This document shows positions 55,393 to 64,000 of a stretch of 64,000 nucleotides of DNA, one piece after another (position 1 is the first letter of the stretch; the number at the start of each line of letters is the position of its first letter). Position numbers and translations under genes: made by a program. Origin of the DNA: Bradyrhizobium sp. AZCC 1721 (lineage in GTDB: Bacteria > Pseudomonadota > Alphaproteobacteria > Rhizobiales > Xanthobacteraceae); contig NZ_JAZHSB010000001.1 of the NCBI RefSeq assembly GCF_036924715.1, positions 2,719,001-2,783,000 of the forward strand, written 5' to 3'. The notes under the pieces were generated by a model. That model had not been told where the DNA came from. It did not search any database and was given only the letters and a program-made list of their open reading frames with translations.

Positions 55393-56057
55393 CTAGCGGC
55401 CGATGGGGAGCCTGCCGTCCGGCATGGGAGCCGCGGATACTTCCGCGCGTGTTATTAACTGCACGGTGATGATCACGGCCGCGACCAGATAGCTGAGTGG
55501 ACAGGCTATGATCATGAGCAGGCCGGCTAGATGTTGATCCTCCAGCGCGTGATGCAATGAGACATGTCCAGGAGCGTCAGCAAGATGGCCTGAGAACCTA
55601 TAGAGTGTTCTCGGCGCGAAGATGAGCAGCGCCGCAAGCAGACATGTCAGTTTTCCAGTAATCAGGAGCGCCGGAATTGTCTGCCACCGCGATGCGGCGG
55701 AAGTGGTCAGCAGGGACAACCAGAAGAAGAGCGCGGCCAGCAATAGAGTTGCGTGGAACGTCAAACCAGCTGGCGGAGACCGGAGGAGAAGGTGATGGAC
55801 CGCGGGCGAATGCCACGTCCAGAGCAGAACAATCTGAAGGAAAGTCGCAGTCCAGAGCCAGAACGGTCGGGTGCCGCCGATAGCCGGCGGGTAACGATCA
55901 ACGCGGCGACCGAGGGCGCGATGATATTCATCGATGCGATATGCAGCACCATATGGGTCGAGAAATGACTGAGATCGTAAACCAAAAGCACCGCCGCCCC
56001 AGTCAAGAGAACGGCAGTAGCGCTCGCGATGGCGGGACTGGTCATCCGGACGTTCAA
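55393..56057 (-). pseudogene. CtaG-like cytochrome oxidase assembly membrane protein, frameshifted
   Basis: The N-terminal frame (ATG 56057; alternative 56045) gives MTSPAIASATAVLLTGAAVL, FSTHMVLHIASMNIIAPSVAALIVTRR, shortened, then loses the family pattern. From about 55880 the matching continuation RPFWLWTATFLQIVLLWTWH is in another frame and runs to 55393. The two halves together resemble Caa3_CtaG proteins with about six membrane segments. The shift lies between roughly 55870 and 55905. Neither half alone would make the protein. Confidence 0.7.
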
Positions 56058-56234
56058 TGTCCTGGCTTATCGCCCTCAACGGGCATCAAAGCATCAAGTC
56101 CAAGTTCCCAAAGATGTTCCCCCCATCGCGCGGCGCCGCTTGGCGCAGCAGCACCACCTAAAGGAACTTACGGAACAAAACGGCATTGAAGATGCGGCGT
56201 TCATGGCTCGCAAAACGCGAAGCAGGAGCATGAT
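56058..56234. promoter_or_regulatory. Divergent region, CtaG-like / DUF6766-like genes
   Basis: 177 bases between two divergent starts. A clean ribosome site AGGAG (56224-56228) precedes the rightward gene. No dyad or consensus promoter stood out. Confidence 0.3.
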
Positions 56235-56657
56235 ATGGCTCGGAGATCGATCTGGACGCGGTACGGGTTCGCCTGGGTTACTGGGGCTTTATTTCTGATT
56301 ACGCTGACCGGTCACTGGATATTCGGTTGGTATGCCTACGCGAACGAGCAGCTTGCTCTCAAGCAGCCAGTTGAAATCAGCGACTACACCATGCAGATGA
56401 TGCGTGACATGCTGGAGAACTGGCAATCTGAGTTTTTGCAGTTGCTTTGGCAGGTTGCCGGTCTGGCCATTCTGCTGCACGTCGGCTCGCCGCAATCCAA
56501 GGAGGGCGAGGACCGGATCGAGGCCAAGATCGACGCTATATTGCTTGCTGTGGAGCCGAAGAAAGGCGACAGCCTCCTGAAGGAAATCGATGACGAATAT
56601 GAAGGGCGTCATACGGACTCCGGCTTTGTACGGAAGCTGGAGCGTCTACATAGCTGA
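56235..56657 (+). CDS. Small membrane protein, DUF6766-like
   Basis: 140 residues from ATG 56235, 6 bases after AGGAG. Two membrane segments (about 10-32 and 72-88) flank a loop with YAYANEQLALKQPVEI; the C-terminal half is soluble and acidic (KIDAILLAVEPKKGD). The layout resembles DUF6766 proteins. Function unknown; stands alone. Confidence 0.68.
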   Translation: MARRSIWTRYGFAWVTGALFLITLTGHWIFGWYAYANEQLALKQPVEISDYTMQMMRDMLENWQSEFLQLLWQVAGLAILLHVGSPQSKEGEDRIEAKIDAILLAVEPKKGDSLLKEIDDEYEGRHTDSGFVRKLERLHS

Positions 56658-56838
56658 GCCCACCGTCGGGCGGCCGCACGTTTGGTGCATGTCGAGCTCG
56701 CAAGCGGTATGATGTCCGCGAGCCTATCAAGCCAGCCGCGGGCCGGCACATGTGAGCGGCATCGCTGTCGGCGAGAGTGACGTGCCCTGATTCCCTGTTG
56801 TACGATCCCGATCAACGACAACCTGGGATGTATCTGCA

Positions 56839-58008
56839 ATGGCGAAAATCAGGATCGGTCTGGCCGGCTGCGGCTTCGTGTCCGAGCTGCACATGCATGC
56901 CTATCGGCGCGTTTATGGCGTGGATGTCGAGGTCAGGGCTGTTGCAGCGAGGGGCAGTTATGTCCTCGAGTTTGCCAATCGTCACCAGATCCCGGCGGTG
57001 TACCGCAGCTTTGGCGATCTGATCGCCGACAGCGATCTCGATGTGATCGACATCTGCACGCCGCCCAACTTGCACACTTCAATGATTGTCGATGCGATGC
57101 AGGCCGGCAAACACGTTATCTGCGAAAAGCCGTTCGCCGGCTATTTCGGCCGGGATGGTGACAAGGCGCCGATCGGCAAGCACGTGCCGAAGGCATTAAT
57201 GTATGAGCGCGTGCTGGACGAAATGGCGGAGACCCGCGCGGCGATCAACAGGACCGGCAAGCTCTTCATGTATGCGGAGGACTGGATTTACGCGCCGGCG
57301 GTGACCAAGACCGCCGAGATCCTCAAGGCCACGAAAGACAAGATCCTGTTCATGAAGGGGGAGGAGAGCCACTCCGGCTCGCATGCGGCGCACGCCGCGC
57401 AGTGGGCGCTGACCGGCGGAGGCTCGCTGATCCGGATGGGATGTCATCCGCTTTCGGCGGTGCTTTATCTCAAGCAGGTTGAGGCGAAGGCGCGCGGAGA
57501 GACGATCAGCGTTGCGAGCGTGACGTGTGACGTCGGCAATGTCACGGCTATCCTCAAACCGGAGGAGCGCACCTACATCAAGGCCAATCCGGTCGACGTC
57601 GAGGATTGGGGCACGCTCACGGTGACCTTCTCCGACGGCACCAAGGCGACGGTGTTTTCCGGCGACATGATCATGGGAGGCGTCCGCAACCTGATCGAGA
57701 CCTATATCAGCGGCGGCTCGCTGTTCGCCAACATCACGCCGAACACGCACATGATGAGTTACCAGACCAGTGAGGAGAAGCTCGCCGGCGTCTATATCAC
57801 CGAAAAGGTCGACCGCAAGACCGGCTGGCAATATGTCTGCCTCGAGGAGGAATGGACGCGCGGCTATACGCAGGAAATCCAGGACTTCATGGAGTGCGTC
57901 GCCAGCGGCCGGCAACCGCTCTCCGATCTGGCGCTGGCCTTCGAGACGATCAAGGTCAACTACGCCGGCTATTGGGCGGCTGAGGAGGGACGGCGCGTCA
58001 CGTTGTGA
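56839..58008 (+). CDS. Gfo/Idh/MocA family oxidoreductase
   Basis: 389 residues. Rossmann start IRIGLAGCGFVSELHMHAY, the EKPF motif in HVICEKPFAGYFG (about residue 97) and the C-terminal domain with GSHAAHAAQWALTGGGSLIRMGCHPL (shortened) that supplies the substrate His. It is longer than the galactose dehydrogenase at 971-1903 and not closely similar. A sugar or inositol derivative is the likely substrate; no neighbour narrows it. Confidence 0.86.
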   Translation: MAKIRIGLAGCGFVSELHMHAYRRVYGVDVEVRAVAARGSYVLEFANRHQIPAVYRSFGDLIADSDLDVIDICTPPNLHTSMIVDAMQAGKHVICEKPFAGYFGRDGDKAPIGKHVPKALMYERVLDEMAETRAAINRTGKLFMYAEDWIYAPAVTKTAEILKATKDKILFMKGEESHSGSHAAHAAQWALTGGGSLIRMGCHPLSAVLYLKQVEAKARGETISVASVTCDVGNVTAILKPEERTYIKANPVDVEDWGTLTVTFSDGTKATVFSGDMIMGGVRNLIETYISGGSLFANITPNTHMMSYQTSEEKLAGVYITEKVDRKTGWQYVCLEEEWTRGYTQEIQDFMECVASGRQPLSDLALAFETIKVNYAGYWAAEEGRRVTL

Positions 58009-58046
58009 GCCCGCTGGCGAATGATCCGATCGTGGCGCGCCCGCCA

Positions 58047-58147
58047 CATGGTGCGAGACGCCGCTTCGCGGCTCCTCACCATTAGGGTCTGGGAGCTTGC
58101 GCGATGCGATACCTCATCCTGAGGAGCGCGCGTCTCGAAGGATGAAG
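58047..58147. repeat. Inverted pair of REP-like elements
   Basis: The left unit (58047-58083) reads, on the minus strand, ATGGTGAGGAGCCGCG...GCGTCTCG; the right unit (58113-58147) reads CTCATCCTGAGGAGCGCG...GTCTCGAAGGATG on the plus strand. They are members of one family with different loop lengths, arranged head to head. Closely similar elements are dispersed through Bradyrhizobium-type genomes. It lies between convergent genes. Confidence 0.72.
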
Positions 58148-58158
58148 CCCCGAACGTT

Positions 58159-59469
58159 CTACGCCGCGTAGACCGATGACTTCGGCAGCGGGAACACTGG
58201 ATCCCGCGTCCTGATATTGGTGGGCCAGACCACCGAGATATGCTCGCCGGCATTTTGCATCACGACCGGGGTCGAGCGCTCGTTCTGGCCGGAAAGCGGC
58301 GTGCCGGGCCGATAGAATTTCACGCCGTAGCCCTGGATAGTGCCGCCCGGCGGGATGTCCACGTCGAGCGCCGCCTTGCGAACCGCTTCGGGATCGAAGC
58401 CGCCATATTTCTCCTTTGCCACGGGCAGTACGTTGTTGAGCAGGATCCAGGTCTGGTTGAAACCCATCGAGCAATGCGGCGGAACGTCGGTCGCGCTGGT
58501 TTTTTCCTTGTAGCGGGCGACCATGACCTTGGTGAGATCGCCGATCCCGGGCGCGAGTTTCGCGGGATCGAGCAATTGGGCCGGCACCGGATCGATGTTG
58601 CAGAAGTTGTCGATGTCCGCACCGAAGGTCGCGCGCAACTTGTCGAGCTGGCTGTAGCCTGCGCCGGCGCCGAACAGCATCTTGAACTTGAGGCCGTTCT
58701 CGCGCGCTTGCCGCAGGAACAGAGTGATGTCCGGATTGTATCCGGCATGGGAAATCACATCAGCCCTGGCGCGCTTGATCTTGGTCACCAGCACCGAGAG
58801 GTCGGGGGCGGACGCAGAATAGCCTTCCTTGAGCACGACTTGCAGGCCGGCCTCCTTCGCATAGGCTTCGTCGGCCACGGCGACGCCGACCCCGTAAGGG
58901 CCGTCCTCGTGAATCAGCGCGACCTTGACGTCCTTGGGCTCCATGCCGAGCTTGGTTTTGGCGTGCTCGCTGATGAAGCTCGCAAAGGCCTGGCCATACT
59001 GATCGGAATGAATCTGTGCGCGGAAGACGTATTGCAGGTTCTTGTCCTTGAAGACGGCAGTCGAAACCGCAGTCGTGATCCAGAGAATCTTTTTCTGCTG
59101 CTCGACCTTGGCCGAGAGCGGAACCGCGTGCGAACTCGCATAGACACCGTTGATGATGTCGATCTTCTCCTGGTCGATCAGGCGATTGGCCTCATTGATC
59201 GCCACATCCGGCTTGCTCTGGGAATCGGCAGCGACAGGGACAACCTTGTACTTGCCGCCGATGCCGCCCTTTTCGTTGACGAGATCGATGGCAATCTGCG
59301 CGCCGATCGAGGAGGCGACCGACCCGCCCGCGGCAAAAGGCCCGGTCAAGTCGTAGATCAGGCCGATGCGTACCGTCTCGGCTTGTGCCTGCGCGCGGGT
59401 CCAATCGAAGCTGAATGCAGCGGCGGCCGCCGCAGAAGTCTTCAGCAGTGTTCTGCGTGAAGTCGGCAT
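58159..59469 (-). CDS. Branched-chain amino acid/amide-type ABC substrate-binding protein, Tat-exported
   Basis: 436 residues from ATG 59469. The N terminus SRRTLLKTSAAAAAAFSFDW is a twin-arginine signal. A Peripla_BP_6 domain follows (VRIGLIYDLTGPFAAGGSV, VVPVAADSQSKPDVA, MLFGAGAGYSQLDKL). Proteins of this type bind amino acids, amides, urea or aromatic acids. No permease or ATPase is adjacent, so it is an orphan component. Confidence 0.87.
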   Translation of the reverse strand: MPTSRRTLLKTSAAAAAAFSFDWTRAQAQAETVRIGLIYDLTGPFAAGGSVASSIGAQIAIDLVNEKGGIGGKYKVVPVAADSQSKPDVAINEANRLIDQEKIDIINGVYASSHAVPLSAKVEQQKKILWITTAVSTAVFKDKNLQYVFRAQIHSDQYGQAFASFISEHAKTKLGMEPKDVKVALIHEDGPYGVGVAVADEAYAKEAGLQVVLKEGYSASAPDLSVLVTKIKRARADVISHAGYNPDITLFLRQARENGLKFKMLFGAGAGYSQLDKLRATFGADIDNFCNIDPVPAQLLDPAKLAPGIGDLTKVMVARYKEKTSATDVPPHCSMGFNQTWILLNNVLPVAKEKYGGFDPEAVRKAALDVDIPPGGTIQGYGVKFYRPGTPLSGQNERSTPVVMQNAGEHISVVWPTNIRTRDPVFPLPKSSVYAA

Positions 59470-60048
59470 CGTGTCCTCCCACTGAATTATTATTATCGCC
59501 GGGACTGGTTCTTCCGGGTTTTCAGTCAAGTATTTGGAGAATACGGCGAGAAGTCAACCTGCGCGCATGCTCGTCATGGGGCGCTTGTGGCAGTGCAAAC
59601 GTGTGGTTGGGCAAGCGCAGGGCAGGGCTCGCCGACTAAAGTCTGGTAGAGGATGGATGTGGAGCAAGGAGATCGCGCCGCGTGCATTTTCGTGTATCGG
59701 GAGAATCCGATGTTGATGATGACCAGCACGGGCGCGGCGATCACAGGCGACTGCATTGAACGCCATGTCGAAGGCGATCGGGGTGAACTGACCGAGGTTG
59801 CGTTCGAACTGACTGCCCGCTTTCGGGCGAAGGCTTGCCGATCTCGCGCAGCGCCTGGAGCGCAGCAAAATGCAATTTGCTGCGGTTGGGTCAGACAAAC
59901 CGAGTGGTGTTGAAAACAGGAAGGCTGCACGTGACAATTTGTCCGCTGCCTCTTTTTGGCCGGGTTCGCCCTTTCAGTTTGTGATATCTGAATCCACTTA
60001 CGCATTACACCATCGCCCGATGGCATCAATGCAGAACGCGAGACGAAA
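59470..60048. other. Intergenic region with no supported gene
   Basis: 579 bases between divergent genes. Short open frames exist on both strands (for example + 59653-59913 and - 59574-60029) but none has a ribosome site plus a recognisable domain or signal. An ATT/ATTATT-rich patch near 59486 is probably the promoter of the binding-protein gene. CACGTGACAATTTGTCCG near 59926 holds an imperfect dyad upstream of the Rieske gene. Confidence 0.5.
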
Positions 60049-60642
60049 ATGTCATCGCCTTCAGATCAGACCCGGCGCACGATTATCCTGACCGCTCTTG
60101 CCACCGCGGTGCACGCAGCGGCGCCTAGACCGGCCGCGGCCGAGGAGGACCAGCCCGGCAGCGACCTGCGACCCCAAAAAGCCGACGTCCTGGTCTTCGC
60201 CGAGGGGGATCATGCGGGTGAGGTCATCAAGCCGCAGGACCTGAAGGTTGGCGAACCGTTCGTTCGCGCCTGGCCAAAGGATCCCAAAACTTCGGTGGTC
60301 CGAAAAGGTTCGCGGTTGAATGAGGTGGTGGTCGTAAAACTTGATCCGGCCGAACTTGATGACGACACGCGCGCGAGGTCGGCTGACGGCATCGTTGGGT
60401 ATTCGGTGATTTGTACCCACGCCGGGTGCCCTATCACTGCCTGGGGCAAGGCGGCGCAGGGCGAAAAAGACGTGCTCAAATGCGTTTGCCATAATTCCGA
60501 GTTCGACCCCCGGCAAAACGCGCAAGTGGTGTTTGGACCGGCGCCTCGACGCCTTGCGGCACTTCCGTTGGCGATAGCTGACGGTTCGCTCACCGTCGCT
60601 GGAACATTCGTTGGAAAGGTAGGAGCACAGCAAGGAGGGTGA
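60049..60642 (+). CDS. Free-standing Rieske [2Fe-2S] protein
   Basis: 197 residues. A short twin-arginine N terminus (DQTRRTIILTALATAV) precedes the soluble domain. Both cluster motifs are present: CTHAGCPIT (about 124) and CVCHNSEFDP (about 144), giving the two Cys and two His ligands. It resembles the Rieske subunit of cytochrome bc1 but no cytochrome b or c1 gene is nearby. It lies 67 bases before a PQQ alcohol dehydrogenase, so it may take electrons from it. Confidence 0.9.
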   Translation: MSSPSDQTRRTIILTALATAVHAAAPRPAAAEEDQPGSDLRPQKADVLVFAEGDHAGEVIKPQDLKVGEPFVRAWPKDPKTSVVRKGSRLNEVVVVKLDPAELDDDTRARSADGIVGYSVICTHAGCPITAWGKAAQGEKDVLKCVCHNSEFDPRQNAQVVFGPAPRRLAALPLAIADGSLTVAGTFVGKVGAQQGG

Positions 60643-60709
60643 TCGCAGTCCGCATCAAATGCCGCACAACCACCAAGAAAGATGAAGAAACAAACGGGAG
60701 GTAGCGTCT

Positions 60710-62440
60710 ATGACCATGAAGCAATGGCTATTGTCGAGCTTTGTCGCGTCCACGTGCCTGTTTCCAATCGGTGCCTTTGCCGGCCCGATTGAGAAATACA
60801 CTCCGGTGACAGCCGATCGCCTGAAGAACCCGGAACCCGGCAACTGGATGCTCTATCGCCGAACCTATGACGGCCAGGGATACAGCCCGCTCGACCAGAT
60901 CAATACCTCGAACGTGAAAGACCTGGTACCGGCGTGGACCTTCTCCACCGGCGTGGTTGAAGGGCACGAGGCTCCCCCGATCGTGAATAACGGCGTGATG
61001 TTCGTCGCGACTCCGATGGGCCAAGTGATCGCCCTCAACGCCAAGACAGGCGAAGAGTACTGGCGTTACAAACGCCAGCTCCCCGACGATCTCTTCCAAT
61101 TGCACCCGACCAACCGCGGGGTGGGATTGTGGCAAGACAAGCTGTACCTGGCTACAACGGATGACCATGTGGTCGCGCTCGATGCCAAAACGGGCAAGGT
61201 CCTCTGGGATACCAAAGTCCAGGACTACAAGAAGGGTCAGTACCTGACTCTGATGCCGCTGATTGTCGACGGAAAGGTTATCGTCGGTGCTGCCGGCGGT
61301 GAATTCGGCGTGCGGGGCTATGTCGTCGCGTATGATGCCAATGACGGCAAAGAGTTGTGGCGGACCTTCACCATTCCCGGAAAAGGCGAGCCTGGCAACG
61401 AAACGTGGAGCGGCGACGACTGGAAAACGGGTGGCGGCTCTGCGTGGATGACGGGCAACTACGATCCCGACACCAGGACCATTTACTGGGGCGTTGGCAA
61501 CGCCGCACCGTGGCCGGGAGATACTCACCCCGGCGACAATCTTTACACAACCTCGGTGCTAGCGCTCGACCCGGATAGCGGCAAGATCAAAACCTATTTC
61601 CAGTACCATCAAAACGATTCCTGGGATTGGGACGAGGTGGAAGCACCAATGCTGGTCGACGTGCAGAGGGATGGACGCATCTTCAAGGGCCTCATCCATC
61701 CGGGACGCAACGCGATCTTCTGGGTACTCGAGCGCAAGCCGGACAGCATCAAGTATGTAGCCGGCTGGCCTTATGTCTATACCGACGTCTGGAAGGGCAT
61801 TGAGCCCGAGACCGGCAAGCCGATTGTCGATCCGGCTCACAAGCCAGTTATGGGCAAGCGGGTTGACTTCTGTCCGTCATTATGGGGCGGCAAGGATTGG
61901 CCGTCGGCGGCCTATAGTCCGAAGACCCGCTTTGTCTATGTTCCGGCCAACGAGAATTTCTGCGGCGGCTTTACCGGCGAGAAGGTGCCGTTGGTTCCCG
62001 GTCAGCTTTGGCTCGGGACCAAGCCCGAAGATATCGGCCTGAAGGTTCGCTCCGGCGCCACTCATTTTGGCGAGCTGCAGGCCTGGGATCCGGGCACGGG
62101 AAAGAAGGTCTGGTCGCACAATTTCCCCAGATCGCAGCTGTTTGGTTCGGTGACGGCGACCGCGGGCGATCTCGTCTTTGTGGGCGGTACCAATGACCGG
62201 ATGTTCCGCGCCTTTCATGCCAAGACAGGCGAACTGCTTTGGGAGCAGAAGACCAACTCCGGCATCGTGGGTATGCCGGTCGCGTATGAAGTCGATGGGA
62301 CGCAATATATCGCTGTCCAGTCGGGCTGGGGCGTAGACGCGCAGCGCATCCAGGACTCATTGGTGACTCAGAACAATGTCGGTCTTGAGAATAACGTGCC
62401 CCAGGGCGGCGTTGTCTGGGTATTCGCCGTCAAGAAGTAA
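60710..62440 (+). CDS. PQQ-dependent alcohol dehydrogenase, methanol/ethanol family
   Basis: 576 residues from ATG 60710, 8 bases after GGGAGG. Signal peptide ending near GAFAGP; eight-bladed propeller with tryptophan-docking repeats. Metal and PQQ ligands: AAGGEFGVRGY, GVGNAAPWPG and NDSWDWDEVE, with Asp two residues after the catalytic Asp as in lanthanide enzymes. The vicinal cysteines found in XoxF ([10 protein letters not shown]) are replaced by FQLHPTNRG. Substrate unknown. Probably works with the Rieske protein upstream. Confidence 0.9.
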   Translation: MTMKQWLLSSFVASTCLFPIGAFAGPIEKYTPVTADRLKNPEPGNWMLYRRTYDGQGYSPLDQINTSNVKDLVPAWTFSTGVVEGHEAPPIVNNGVMFVATPMGQVIALNAKTGEEYWRYKRQLPDDLFQLHPTNRGVGLWQDKLYLATTDDHVVALDAKTGKVLWDTKVQDYKKGQYLTLMPLIVDGKVIVGAAGGEFGVRGYVVAYDANDGKELWRTFTIPGKGEPGNETWSGDDWKTGGGSAWMTGNYDPDTRTIYWGVGNAAPWPGDTHPGDNLYTTSVLALDPDSGKIKTYFQYHQNDSWDWDEVEAPMLVDVQRDGRIFKGLIHPGRNAIFWVLERKPDSIKYVAGWPYVYTDVWKGIEPETGKPIVDPAHKPVMGKRVDFCPSLWGGKDWPSAAYSPKTRFVYVPANENFCGGFTGEKVPLVPGQLWLGTKPEDIGLKVRSGATHFGELQAWDPGTGKKVWSHNFPRSQLFGSVTATAGDLVFVGGTNDRMFRAFHAKTGELLWEQKTNSGIVGMPVAYEVDGTQYIAVQSGWGVDAQRIQDSLVTQNNVGLENNVPQGGVVWVFAVKK

Positions 62441-62457
62441 CTGGCGATAATCTAAAG

Positions 62458-62490
62458 AAGAGCGGCGGACGAGATGCCCGCCGCTCTTTT
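62458..62490. terminator. Rho-independent terminator (bidirectional)
   Basis: A perfect 11-bp stem AAGAGCGGCGG (62458-62468) and CCGCCGCTCTT (62478-62488) with a 9-base loop, followed by TTTT and preceded by AAAG. It lies in the convergent gap between the PQQ dehydrogenase and the molybdenum hydroxylase and can serve both strands. Confidence 0.88.
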
Positions 62491-62511
62491 GCTGCAACCG
62501 GCTAACCCGCC

Positions 62512-64000
62512 TCAGGCTTCAAGTTGCTTGCCGATCGGCAGCGCGCGGATGCGCTTGCCGGTCGCGGCGAAGATCGCGTTGATCAGCGCCGGCGCAACGG
62601 GCGGCAGCCCTGGCTCGCCAACGCCACTGGGCGGCGTGTCGGGGTCGGCAGGCGCGATATAGACGTTGGTCACGGCAGGGGATTCGTCGATCCGAATTAC
62701 CGGGAAATCGTCGAAATTGCCCTGTTGCACCTTGCCGTCCTTGAAAGTGATCTCGCCATACTTGGCGAAGCTCATGCCCATGATTACAGCGCCTTCCATC
62801 TGCGCCTGGATTCGCTCCGGATTGACGTGGGTTCCGCAATCGATCGCGGTATCCACCCGGGGCACGGTGAGCTTGCCCTTGTCGTCGAAAGCTACCTCGA
62901 CAATGGTCGCGATGTAGCTGACGAAACTGCGGTGCGCGGCAATGCCAAGCCCGTGGCCCTTGGGCACAGACCGTCCCCAACCGCCCTTGTCCGCGACCAG
63001 CTCAACGACCTTGCGAAGACGTGCCGTGTCGATCGGATAGCTGTCATAGGGTTCGCCGTAGTTCCAGAGGTCTTTTACCGAATCGAGCTTGACGATCCGG
63101 GGCGAGCCGATCAGCTCCAGCAGCATGGTCTTTTGATCGCGGTTGGTGGCATGGGCGAGTTCGCCCACCATCGATTGCACCGCAAAGGCGCGCGGGATAT
63201 TCGACACCGAGCGGAACCAGCCGATCCGGGTACGCGCGGCCGCTTCCGGATTCTCGCACTGGACGTTGGCGATCTCAAAGGGCATGTCGACCAGCCCCAT
63301 GCCGAGTTCGAACGGCGCCTGATGCAGCGCACCGGCGGCAAATGTCGAGGCGATGCTCGGCGCGACGCTGCGATGCCGCCAAGCCGTCACCTTGCCGTTC
63401 TTGTCGAGGCCAGCCTCAATGCGTTCGACCGAGACGGTGTGCAGGAAGCCATTGCGAATGTCGTCTTCCCGCGTCCATTGCACCTTGACGGGGGCCCCGA
63501 GCTCCTTTGAAAGCAGTGCCGCCTCGAGGGCGAAATCGCACTTCGACTTGCGCCCGAAGCCGCCGCCGAGCAGCGTGACGTTGACGGTGACATTCTCCTG
63601 GGGAATGCCGAGCGTTTTGGCGACGTCTTCGCGCGTTCCGCCCGCGCTTTGCACTGGTGCCCAGATCTCCGCCTTGTCGCCCTTGACGTCCGCGACCGCG
63701 ACCGGCGGTTCCATGCTGGCATGGGCATGATGCGGCACGTAATACTCACCGACGATCACCTTGTCGGCGCCCTTCAAGGCGGCCTCGACGTCGCCCTCCT
63801 TGCGTACCACCAGGCCGGGTTTCCGTGCGGCTTGCTCCAGTTCGGCGCGGTAGGCGACCGACTCGTATTTGCCGTTGGCGCCATCGTCCCAGACGATCTT
63901 CAACGCGTTGCGGCCCTTGATGGCCGCGCCGGTGTTGCGCGCGATCACAGCGATCCCGCCGAGCGGCTGGAATTTTGAAGGCCACGGCCAGCCCCTGACT
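62512..64000 (-). CDS. Molybdenum hydroxylase large subunit (aldehyde/xanthine dehydrogenase family), 5' end outside window
   Basis: About 495 residues are visible; the frame stays open to the last base ([21 protein letters not shown] upstream of the first in-window start codon, shortened), so the N terminus lies beyond 64000. Molybdopterin-binding features: [19 protein letters not shown], and the catalytic Glu in [18 protein letters not shown] near the C terminus. Similar proteins are the beta subunit of IorAB-type periplasmic aldehyde or isoquinoline oxidoreductases. Beside a PQQ alcohol dehydrogenase, oxidation of the resulting aldehyde is plausible. Confidence 0.88.
   Translation of the reverse strand, partial: VRGWPWPSKFQPLGGIAVIARNTGAAIKGRNALKIVWDDGANGKYESVAYRAELEQAARKPGLVVRKEGDVEAALKGADKVIVGEYYVPHHAHASMEPPVAVADVKGDKAEIWAPVQSAGGTREDVAKTLGIPQENVTVNVTLLGGGFGRKSKCDFALEAALLSKELGAPVKVQWTREDDIRNGFLHTVSVERIEAGLDKNGKVTAWRHRSVAPSIASTFAAGALHQAPFELGMGLVDMPFEIANVQCENPEAAARTRIGWFRSVSNIPRAFAVQSMVGELAHATNRDQKTMLLELIGSPRIVKLDSVKDLWNYGEPYDSYPIDTARLRKVVELVADKGGWGRSVPKGHGLGIAAHRSFVSYIATIVEVAFDDKGKLTVPRVDTAIDCGTHVNPERIQAQMEGAVIMGMSFAKYGEITFKDGKVQQGNFDDFPVIRIDESPAVTNVYIAPADPDTPPSGVGEPGLPPVAPALINAIFAATGKRIRALPIGKQLEA

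Noticed and set aside
59574..60029. Open frames on both strands in the gap before the Rieske gene
   Set aside because: Neither strand shows a ribosome site with a signal, domain or membrane segment; left as intergenic.

Overview
The window is GC-rich, tightly packed DNA from an alphaproteobacterium, most like the Bradyrhizobium/Hyphomicrobiales group. This is inferred from gene content (ChvE-GguAB sugar uptake, a complete C-P lyase set, XoxF/PQQ and glutathione-linked C1 oxidation, orphan periplasmic binding proteins) and from REP-like intergenic palindromes familiar from that group. I see no tRNA, rRNA, CRISPR array, insertion sequence or phage.

Region 1 (1-9905) is an oxidative sugar locus: the end of a sugar permease, a FadR-type regulator, a galactose/arabinose 1-dehydrogenase, an aldose 1-epimerase and a lactonase, mostly joined by 4-base overlaps. 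It continues into the ChvE-GguA-GguB importer, followed by a convergent 2-keto-3-deoxy sugar acid dehydratase (KdgD family) and a LysR regulator. The sugar-acid dehydratase expected between lactonase and KdgD is not here. Region 2 (10143-13110) is a tripartite tricarboxylate transporter (TctC-TctB-TctA).

Region 3 (13123-26928) is a phosphonate regulon. phnCDE and a divergent acyltransferase-phnM paralogue-DUF1045 operon share a control region with candidate Pho boxes. phnF faces phnGHIJKLMN plus a PNPOx-like gene across a Pho box and a 13-bp inverted repeat. There are two phnM paralogues and no phnP; the DUF1045 protein carries both HxT motifs of 2H phosphoesterases and could fill that role.

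Region 4 (26950-53163) is a large lanthanide/PQQ methanol-oxidation island: an orphan pqqA, small exported proteins, a NitT/TauT-like ABC transporter with a pentapeptide protein, a quinoprotein relay module (SoxYZ-like carrier, zinc metallohydrolase, XoxJ-like binding protein, CxxxCW protein), a lut-like ABC system (binding protein, YVTN propeller, ATPase, ABC-2 permease), S-formylglutathione hydrolase, an FlhRS-like two-component pair, a TonB receptor, an AraC regulator, xoxF, xoxG, glutathione-dependent formaldehyde dehydrogenase and Gfa. Together these would take methanol to formate. The xoxF frame is broken by one extra C. The upstream regions of pqqA and xoxF share a pair of 15-bp direct repeats with a 21-bp period, which I consider the best new regulatory signal in the window.

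Region 5 (53604-64000) holds an FAH-family enzyme, a decayed CtaG-like membrane cluster, a lone Gfo/Idh/MocA oxidoreductase, a lone Tat-exported ABC binding protein, a Rieske protein paired with a second PQQ alcohol dehydrogenase that lacks the usual vicinal cysteines, and the 3' part of a molybdenum hydroxylase large subunit running off the window.
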